Shown here piece after piece: positions 38,501 to 64,000 of a DNA stretch of 64,000 bases. Position 1 is the stretch's first letter. The number at the start of each line of letters is the position of its first letter. The translations under genes were made by a program, and so were the position numbers. The notes beneath the pieces were generated by a model, which worked only from the letters and a program-made list of their open reading frames with translations, was not told where the DNA came from and made no database searches. The stretch is from Urechis unicinctus (taxonomy: Eukaryota > Annelida > Polychaeta > Xenopneusta > Urechidae), in NCBI GenBank assembly GCA_034190875.2, contig CM067345.1, positions 24,653,392 to 24,717,391 on the forward strand. The letters are read 5' to 3'.

Positions 38501-39140
38501 GCTGTGGCCGAATGACAGCATCCAGTGTGTGGTGTCTGTTGGTACAGGGAAATACGAACCCACTGTCGAGCCCAATCCGGCAGACCCTAACAATCTGAAA
38601 AACAAACTGACCAAAGTAGTTCAGAGTGCTACAGACACAGAAGGTGTGTTGTCATGACGGAGTATTTGTATGATCAATATTTTTTGCTTATAGAATAATG
38701 TGTTTATGAAATTACCATTCTAGCCAATGCCATTCTCAGTGGTATATGTAAACTAAATTGTTTAAGTTTCTGTTCGACTTAAAACTTCCCTCCTTACACA
38801 CTTAGAATAATGCATACTGTGTGATGACAGAACCAAGTATGATGTAAGTCATTGACTTTTGCTCCCTGTGTTGTTCATTTCACCCCCAGCGGTACACTGT
38901 ATGCTCAATGACCTCCTACCTCCCTCGACCTATTTCCGCTTCAATCCCTATCTCTCTGAAGAATTTGAGCTGGATGAGATAAGACCGGATAAATGGCAAC
39001 AGATGAAACATGACACTCTCATGTACTGTCGCAAGAACGAGCAGAAGATGAAGCTCGCTGCTTCCACGCTACTCAAAACTAAACTACCTCATCAGAAGGT
39101 CATGGACAAGGTCAAATTGAAGATCGACTCTCTGGTTTGA
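35575..39140 (+). CDS. PNPLA8: Calcium-independent phospholipase A2-gamma (patatin-like)
   Basis: Seven coding exons, 678 aa: 35575-36492, 36736-36887, 37100-37366, 37563-37620, 37873-38064, 38445-38643 and 38890-39140. All introns are GT-AG and all phases agree. The family hydrolyses fatty acyl esters of phospholipids at mitochondria and peroxisomes. The patatin domain starts near residue 347 with the nucleotide-binding-like loop LDGGGTRG (351-358), the nucleophile elbow GVSTG (Ser387) and the dyad aspartate in DGG (Asp530). Other family hallmarks are SHYLGSTEYKLWEAIRASSA, LPPSTYFRFNP and a C-terminal basic helix. The N-terminal 300 residues are divergent, poor in acids at the start and rich in Ser/Thr/Arg (MRTATLCRTTCLSP), which fits a mitochondrial presequence. 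Human PNPLA8 is longer (782 aa), mainly in this region. An acceptor 11 bases before the ATG implies an upstream non-coding exon. I see no damage. Confidence 0.95.
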
Positions 39141-42100
39141 GACCACCAGTAACCAATGGCCGATACCATGTGAGCTGTTAATTAGTATATAAGTACTAGT
39201 TAATTAACTGGTCAGGGACAGAGGTGTCTTAGATTCTGGGTGTAGTGCTTGTGTTCAAATTGAAGCCTTTGGATTTTATAAACCGGTGGTTTGTGTTTTA
39301 AATATATACATTATATGTAATTTTTTGTATACAATGACATATTAACTATTGTTTTACTAGTCAATCAGTGCTTTGACTTAACAGGATGGGTCTTTCTCAT
39401 CAGGATAACTCTGCTTCTTGTCATTTTTGACTTGTGCATATCCTATTTAGACAGAACCATGTCTCATGTTGTGCTTGGTCATTCATTAGCTTGTTTGTAA
39501 ATGTCCTGAGAGACAGAGATACAGAAGGTTGTTGGCAACTAACTTCTTAGTGCTTACATCATGAAAGTGATTATGTGTATTGATATGTGAAGTGTTTCTT
39601 ATATGGTTTTCGATTGATACACACAGGTGTATCTCAAGCCAGTTCTAAGGACATTTATTGAGTAAAGATACTCATATACTGTGTTAATTGTTAATGAATA
39701 TATGTAACATATATGCAGTTGTTCGTGGTTTTCTTTACATATTTGCCATGTGGGTGGGCTGCTTGATTGTAGCTTTTGCATGATGAAGAGTATTTAAAAA
39801 AACATCCAGGTACAAAGGTTTTTCCAGAAATTATTTAGCAATAGGGTTTAACAGAGCTTATTGTATACCTTTGCTCTTGACTTGGTCTATCCATTTGCAA
39901 ACTTTTATGGCAGGTTTAGTTATAAAGCAATCTAGCAGCCCCAAACAATGACCTCTCTTACAACAATGTCTATACACACTAAAAATCAGCTTTGTAGGAT
40001 CCCTGGTGAAATTCTTATGTCCAATGTAAACCCAATTAAGGATATTTGTTGATGGCATGTTGTCTTATGTAGCAAGTTGGCTGACCCAAATTACACATGA
40101 ATCCCTCTTCTGTTGCTGGACTCCCCTTCATGGCTGATCACATTTGAGTTGCTTTTGGAAAAATTAGTTTAGACAGGTTATCAATGATCTCTCATATGAT
40201 TCAATTACTAGATCAATGTGATCCCAATGAAGAATTGCAACTTCTGTTTCAAAGCACTTATTGTAATTTATTTCAGGCCAAATGTAAGTTTCATGGAATC
40301 TTAGGGTAGAGAGCTTATCAGTAACCATCACCTCACCCCAAGCTAACAACATAAGCAAGATATGCAACAAAATTGAGAACTTTTTCTGACATAACCAATG
40401 GGTATGGATAAGAGAGTTTGATGATCCACAAAAACAATATTGGTAATAGGATTCCTTATCCTCTCCTCAAAGATTTTAGCAAAGCTAAATTGAAGACAGT
40501 TAAGTGGTCTATTGATTCCTTAAGGCCTACTTATTTGGGAAAATTTTGAGCCAATTGAGAAAAGAGAATATCTTTTTGAAGGCAACAAGATTGAAAAAAA
40601 CATTGTCGTTCTTGAATTCAATTGGCAAAAGTAAACATTTACAGAGAGGCTTCAAACCTTTATTATTCATAAGTCTGTGACAATAAAGAGAAAGACATAT
40701 TACCGAATGAATCACTTGCCCATGGTATAAGTTAAACATGCTAGTCACACCACATAAGAACCATGTTACTGGAACTGTGATTTGTACAAAGTTGTGATGT
40801 AAGCATTCATCAGTCTGTTGCTTACACCACCACATTGTGATGTGCTTTGCTGGACGTTTCAACATTATGGTGTGATGACTGTTACAAAGTAAGGAATGCA
40901 CACCTGTATGACAGGTCAATAACTACTGTACACTGCACTAAACATAATTCAATCAAACCCTCTATTGCGGGACAACATGCAATGAACAAATAGAAATGTA
41001 TCGAACTTACATTAATGCAATTAACTCGCATTAATGCAAAGAATACAGTTAATGCATTGAACACACATTTCTGCATAAATACATAATACATTTAGGCTAT
41101 TGACATGCATTAATGCAATCAACATGCATTAATGTAATTAAGATACATTGATTACAAGTAATCCAGAGTAGAAAGTCTCTTGTACTTATATTGGATGAAG
41201 AGGGTTTATCTCACAAAGTGCCGCATAGACTCGACAACAGTTGGATTCAAGGACCATTTGCATAAGACTGGCATCTCTGATCAGTGAGGATTTACCTAAG
41301 GCACTCGCAATTTAACTGTGGAGAAAATAGGCACAATTCACTCTCATGTTTCATAGACTAGTCAACAAGGGCACAGTTGAAAAAATACTCGTGGTTGAAA
41401 ACCACTGTATATTGGTATTAGATGTTGCCAGTTGCAGCAGTCGAAGCGAGATTATTTTTGTAATCATAACGGATTTAAGACCCATAAATTATCAACCATC
41501 ACTGGACACAACTAACTTATTATACATTTTTTATACATTTTTAGAATGTGATATTATTACATCATTGCAACAACTAACAAATGGCAAATATATACATATT
41601 TTTATGAACACAAAGGTTACCCTTCATGCAGTATTTCACACGAGCTTACAATGTGAAGATTAGGCCTCAGTCAAGTATTTGACACAACGGGAATAGAGGG
41701 CTGAGTCAGCAGTAATAAAATCAGGTCCAAGCCCCATATTATCTCAACAATTGTCCCACCGGATTGTCAGTCACTAGTGTCGAAGGAAACAAGTCATAAA
41801 CACACAAGTACTTCTTGAAGGAACAGCTATCTTCTGTAAGAAATTATCCATCCCACTTAATCACCAAATCAAGTTAAACTTAATGATATTGGGATATTTA
41901 ATAAACATGACATTTTGTTAACACATTGTTTGTAGTATTGTTAATAAGAGAGAGAGACTCGAGACCAATGTGGATTTACAATGTTGATATTACCCATGGT
42001 GGCAAAACATACACAGTAAATATATCAAGGTTGTCACTCTGCGTAAATCCATTCTGCAGTTGACTGTGATTAGTTAAAACACTTCCCAGTGAATCAGGTC

Positions 42101-42553
42101 TGTGTGAGCATTGATGGTGCAGTACATACATGTTACCTAAAGCAAATAATTTACATATTTACAAGTCAGCCATATGCCACACATATAAATAAATGTGACA
42201 TTGCCATTGTGTTCAATTTGATCCTTATCCCATCTACATGTCTAATTACAGACCTATACATATACACATTGAACACACAGGAGCATGTGCCTATAAGCAA
42301 TCAAGTATCTATCAACTGTATTTTATACATATGTCAGTCTTCACACCAAAGATGAAAGGAAATAACTAAATGACTTGCAGTCATCATGCCTTAGCAATCA
42401 ACAGGCTGCTTGATCTAAGTCTGAAGAATGACCTTTGACCAGCAGAAAGCACTACAGCATAGTCAGTGCTATGTCATTATCTGTGAGGCTATTTGGTGTG
42501 GGGTACAGTACTGGATGGGTCAGTAAGGGCTGTAAGACGCTGGATAGACGATC
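39141..42553. other. 3' UTRs and intergenic DNA between convergent genes
   Basis: The stop codons of the phospholipase (+) and F-spondin (-) face each other across 3.4 kb, so much of this is probably 3' UTR. No AATAAA follows the phospholipase stop closely; one lies at 40682. The minus strand of 39600-40920 is unusually open in shifting frames (for example 40919-40527 and 40370-40164) but matches no family I can name. Confidence 0.45.
41010..41145. repeat. ATTAATGCA motif cluster
   Basis: Five related copies of attaatgcaattaac occur at about 41011, 41030, 41048, 41109 and 41128, spaced 18-19 bp within two groups. Several contain the palindrome GCATTAATGC. The motif resembles homeodomain or POU sites, but such AT-rich words also arise by slippage. 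Confidence 0.6.
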
Positions 42554-60141
<17,588 letters not shown>

Positions 60142-62133
60142 CTGCAACACGGAGAAAAAAAACGAGCTGTAAGAGGTGGGACAACGTGTTGTAATGATTA
60201 CAGGACGCGGGATTTCTATTGGGTGGACAGATACAAATGAATGCATACGTGCGCCCGGATACCCATGTCAGGTTTCCCGTGGTTATTGGCTTACATATAT
60301 CTATATATAGCGATTGTTAGAAAAGTTAATATCACGAGCTTCTCGCCACGTGTAATGAGATATAATTTGGCATCGACATCATGTTTAGATGATGAATAAT
60401 TATTGGATATGGTCATAGCTATATGAAGGGATTGTCAGCATATATAGATACAGACACAGATAAAATATATGCTGCTGATAGTGTGGCTATAACGAACGAC
60501 AGCGCGGATCATTCACCAGCTGAATATACAGAGCCACCGTGCAGTTTGGACAACAAAACACCAGGCACCAAGCGCTCAGCTGCTTATAATAACACTCCAA
60601 GTTCATCCCGATAATACACCGTAGAAATATACAGTTACATCACATATCCACTGGACAACTGAATTAACTGAACGTAAACCGTTCATTAAAGGAATCTTCG
60701 GTAAGTCTCCGTCCGTCTGTGGTTGACCCCGAGGAGGTATTCATTCCACTTCTTTCATGCATATAGAGCGATTTTATAGGACCTCATTTTTATAAAAAAA
60801 ACGAACCTAAAAACCCAAGAACGCATCGCTCAGACCTCTTGCGATGTAAGTGGCTGAACGTTGACATACACCGATTCTTACACAGAATTACTGCCCCGAC
60901 AGAGCTGCTTGGTTTTATTCATAGAAAGCGGAGTCGATTGCACTCAGTTACAAGTCCGTCATTTCCCCGTGAGATTGGCCAAAATCCTTTTGGATGAAGA
61001 GAGCAAATTAGGGACAAAGTGTACTGATTGCCTGGCGAATAAATACGTCAGAAATCGATGGCCATCGCCTGTCCTGAATAGCCACGTCTCGCGGCTATTA
61101 GACGGACTGTGGATGTATAAGACATCTCCTGCTTGGCATGTAACTCGTGTGCATATGTATCGTATTACGTGCTGACCGGAGGGCCATCGATTCCAAATGT
61201 AATTACCTTTGTTGTTATATAATAGAGTTCAGGGAATCCGTAATTTATCCGCGAGAAAAAAAGTCTACAAATGTGGCTAAACACGCCAAGATAACGCGGG
61301 CGTTTCACAGCAGCATATAAATAAACACAGGCCATACATGACGCAGTCAGGGTCTACTTATATACGCAGTTGGATAAATTGCATGTTGCTATAGCATGTA
61401 TGTTTGGTGGACGTAGCAATTATCATCAACTGTATGGGCATCATTACCGGGTCATTAGGGCGGGGACAAACACGATCGAATACGGGGGTCTCTCTCTATT
61501 ATTAATCCACATGAGTCCCGCGACAATATTGGAGCAATAAGCTGTCACCCTACGTCACTCCCACACGCCATTCACGGCCTCAGCATGGCTATGATGGTGG
61601 CAGGACGTGGTTTGACAGAATGTAGATCCGCCTTCTCATCCTCCCTAACAAGCCACACCTAATCACACCGCCCACTAATACCACTACACGCGTTTCGCTT
61701 ATCACACGATGCCATACATATAATTGTCCACAAACCATCTGTTATAATGCACCCCAAGAGGAACTCAGGCTTCAGTCTAGAATCGAACTGTGATAAGCGC
61801 ATGACACACGGGGGCTATATAGAGGTGACAGGAAAAGCCAATGTGTGGCTCATCAACGAGCCTCTTACTGTCTATTGCGACCACATCATTTGACCAATAC
61901 AGTGGCATATAACAGCATTAGCCGCTGTAAATAGGTCGGACATATGTGAAGTATGCAGTTATATTGAGACCCACTAAACCCGGAACAATTGAGTTACCAT
62001 AATTCCATAAAGTAATCACAGAATAAACTAATTTCACGACATTGTCTACGTACCGATAAGCTCGAGTGGAGCTCTAAGTATACAATGATCTATATTTAAC
62101 TTCCGTCATGTCCATAGGAATGTGACACAATGC

Positions 62134-62219
<86 letters not shown>

Positions 62220-63177
62220 GCAAAGCATCGGCTTCAACAGTGAGGAATGTGGAAGAAATTCGGCAACTGTCCGTACGCAATCAAAGGGTTGAGAGATTCA
62301 TTGAATCTAGAAACATATAGAGAGACAGGTAAACGAGCGACCAGGTCCCAGAAGCATTAATAGACAGCTGCAGACGGGGATATTGCGCATGTGGGGGCTA
62401 CAGACAACAGGCGTAAGCGTGTGTTGGTTGTTACAACACATTACGAGGAATGTATAGAGACACAGCCACACAACCGTCTGCACGCTTTACTCACATTCCC
62501 TCTTCATATTTTCCCATGCCACATATATTATTTACAAGATTAGAATCAACGTAAGCCTACAATGTCGCTTGCATGGTTTATAACCAGTGATCGGAATGAA
62601 TTCCAGGTATATATTATATATCCCCCTTGTATCTGGCAGTGAGTACCGGGCAGAAATGCGGTGATCATAAAAAGCAGTACGACTAAGTTAAACGGCCCTA
62701 AACCTTCCTTGTCTCCGGGCGACCACAATAAGTTAGCGTTATATATTACACGAAGGTCAGAGTATATACCAATGAAACACCCCATGCATGACCCAGACAT
62801 ACTCAACCATGCGTGAATAGACCGCTGCAATACAGGGAAGACTCACCTTCACTGTGAGTCTATACGATGGGAGAGCTTGTTAATGAATGGTACATATGTC
62901 TATTGGAAATGCATGTCGGCTGTGCTTTGTGTTGTGAGCAAATGACTTATAGTTTCCGGAAACAAAGGTGAACTGGTGTCTGTTTAAGGCTGATACGAGC
63001 CGGCCAACTACAGTATAGGTATGCCGCTCGGACTCCGTGGAAGTATGGAAGTCAGTTGAAGTATGATATATATAAGGGAATGATATATAGACCGCGACCC
63101 GTGGATGCCAGTTTCAGTCTCCAAGGGGAAAGGTATCCCCGTAAACTGCAGATGGCAGTTGAAGTCTTATAAGGGAG
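60142..63177. other. Unassigned, 5' part of the F-spondin locus
   Basis: The missing signal-peptide and first reeler exons should lie here or beyond the window. I found no stretch with a reeler start (Cys, then a Pro-Gly-x-x-Tyr pattern). A minus-strand ATG frame near 63890 with a hydrophobic stretch (ACLIIVLGVVTA) is a weak signal-peptide candidate only. Confidence 0.4.
62134..62213. repeat. (TA)n microsatellite
   Basis: About 80 bp of uninterrupted TA dinucleotide. The minus-strand open frame across it is repeat-derived. Confidence 0.97.
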
Positions 63178-63375
63178 AGTGCGGTTAATGGATGCCAGTT
63201 TAAGCCTCTTCGGGGTGTTGTATGAATGCGGTCAATGGATGCCAGTTTAAGCCTCTTCGGGGTGTTGTATGAGTGCGGTCAATGGATGCCAATTTAAGCC
63301 TCTTCGGGGTGTTGTATGAATGCGGTCAATTGATGCCAGTTTAAGCCTCTTCGGGGAGTGGTATGAATGCGATGC
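63178..63375. repeat. 47-bp minisatellite
   Basis: Four to five copies of a 47-bp unit containing gatgccagtttaagcctctt followed by cggggtgttgtatga. The gccag/gccaa step recurs at 63194, 63241, 63288 and 63335. A shortened copy ends the array near 63375, and a diverged one precedes it near 63104. Confidence 0.92.
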
Positions 63376-64000
63376 CAGTTTGCACCTGATAGTACTGCTG
63401 CTGATTCAATCAGATAACAGGTATAAAGTATACAGACACCCTGACCGTAACCACACCAGCAACTAGCGGCTGTAATAAAATACTAGAATTTAGTCGGTTG
63501 CTCTATGGTCGACTCAGAGGTAGAAGAATTTTATTGACACACTTATTTTTAAATTCTCAACGCACTAAACATACCAAGCCAATTGAACATCCGAAGTTTA
63601 TGAGCGAATGAATGTGCGAGTGTGGGAATGAATGAAATTATGGTTGCCTGAAAAATGTGTGCGAGGCAATGATTGATAATGTCTAGCGATGGGCCGTTGT
63701 TTTCAGTTTTCCGATTAATTGAACAGAATGTGGAGTTGTGAGACGGTCCCTTGCTTTAAATCGGGTTGAACAAGTGCTATTTGATAGAACGACGTGAGCC
63801 ATATTTGCCGGTGGCTGTGTCTAGTGGCGGTGACGACACCTAACACTATTATCAAGCATGCCTCACTACCCATGAGTACATCCAGCCTCATTACACCAAC
63901 ACACCAGCAAACCGAGCCGACACTAAGCGCAGAAAAACACAATCCACCCTCCCTAATGCAACCACACACTGCCGGATGGATGGCACCCCATCGCGCGCCA

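Overview
The window is from an animal nuclear genome, most likely an aquatic invertebrate. Genes are split by GT-AG introns, the sequence is AT-rich, and it is full of simple repeats, minisatellites and decayed retrotransposons. The gene set fits a bilaterian: an F-spondin that carries a Kunitz module, a PNPLA8-type phospholipase, a fibrinogen-domain lectin relic and a divergent arylamine N-acetyltransferase-like gene. I cannot place it to phylum. No bacterial operon, CRISPR array or rRNA gene is visible.

Layout. 1-1240: 3' part of a decayed LINE reverse transcriptase (+). 3671-3842: an 88-bp tandem duplication. 4040-5400: TA/CA microsatellite. 5506-6983 (-): a short secreted fibrinogen-related gene that looks broken. 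9790-10570 (-): LINE endonuclease remnant. 13.2-13.6 kb: possible solo LTR fossil. 15512-15908: MITE-like element. 17249-17859: TATG tetranucleotide tract. 19735-22350: GC-rich CR1-like LINE (+), truncated at its 5' end. 23320-24239 (+): NAT-like terminal exon. 24.6-26.4 kb and 30.66-31.31 kb: two minisatellite fields. 32238-32308: near-perfect palindrome. 33638-33925: short transposon with inverted repeats and a flanking duplication.

35575-39140 (+) is a complete coding region for a calcium-independent phospholipase A2-gamma homologue in seven coding exons (678 aa, Ser387/Asp530 dyad). 42554-60141 (-) is an F-spondin gene of which fourteen coding exons (718 aa) can be read. Thirteen of these lie within 4.6 kb, and the upstream reeler exon lies 12.9 kb away. 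The signal-peptide exon was not found. The two genes converge, with 3.4 kb between their stop codons. The long F-spondin intron and the sequence upstream of the reeler exon are mostly unassigned DNA with TA microsatellites.

The genes have unrelated roles: lipid remodelling (PNPLA8), extracellular matrix and axon guidance (F-spondin), innate recognition (fibrinogen-related relic) and possibly small-molecule acylation (NAT-like). Nothing suggests they act as one system. The most unusual items are the NAT-like protein with an altered Cys-His-Asp triad, the Kunitz exon with an inhibitor-competent P1 arginine inside F-spondin, the fibrinogen gene with a decaying duplicate exon, and the 288-bp transposon with an internal repeat array.
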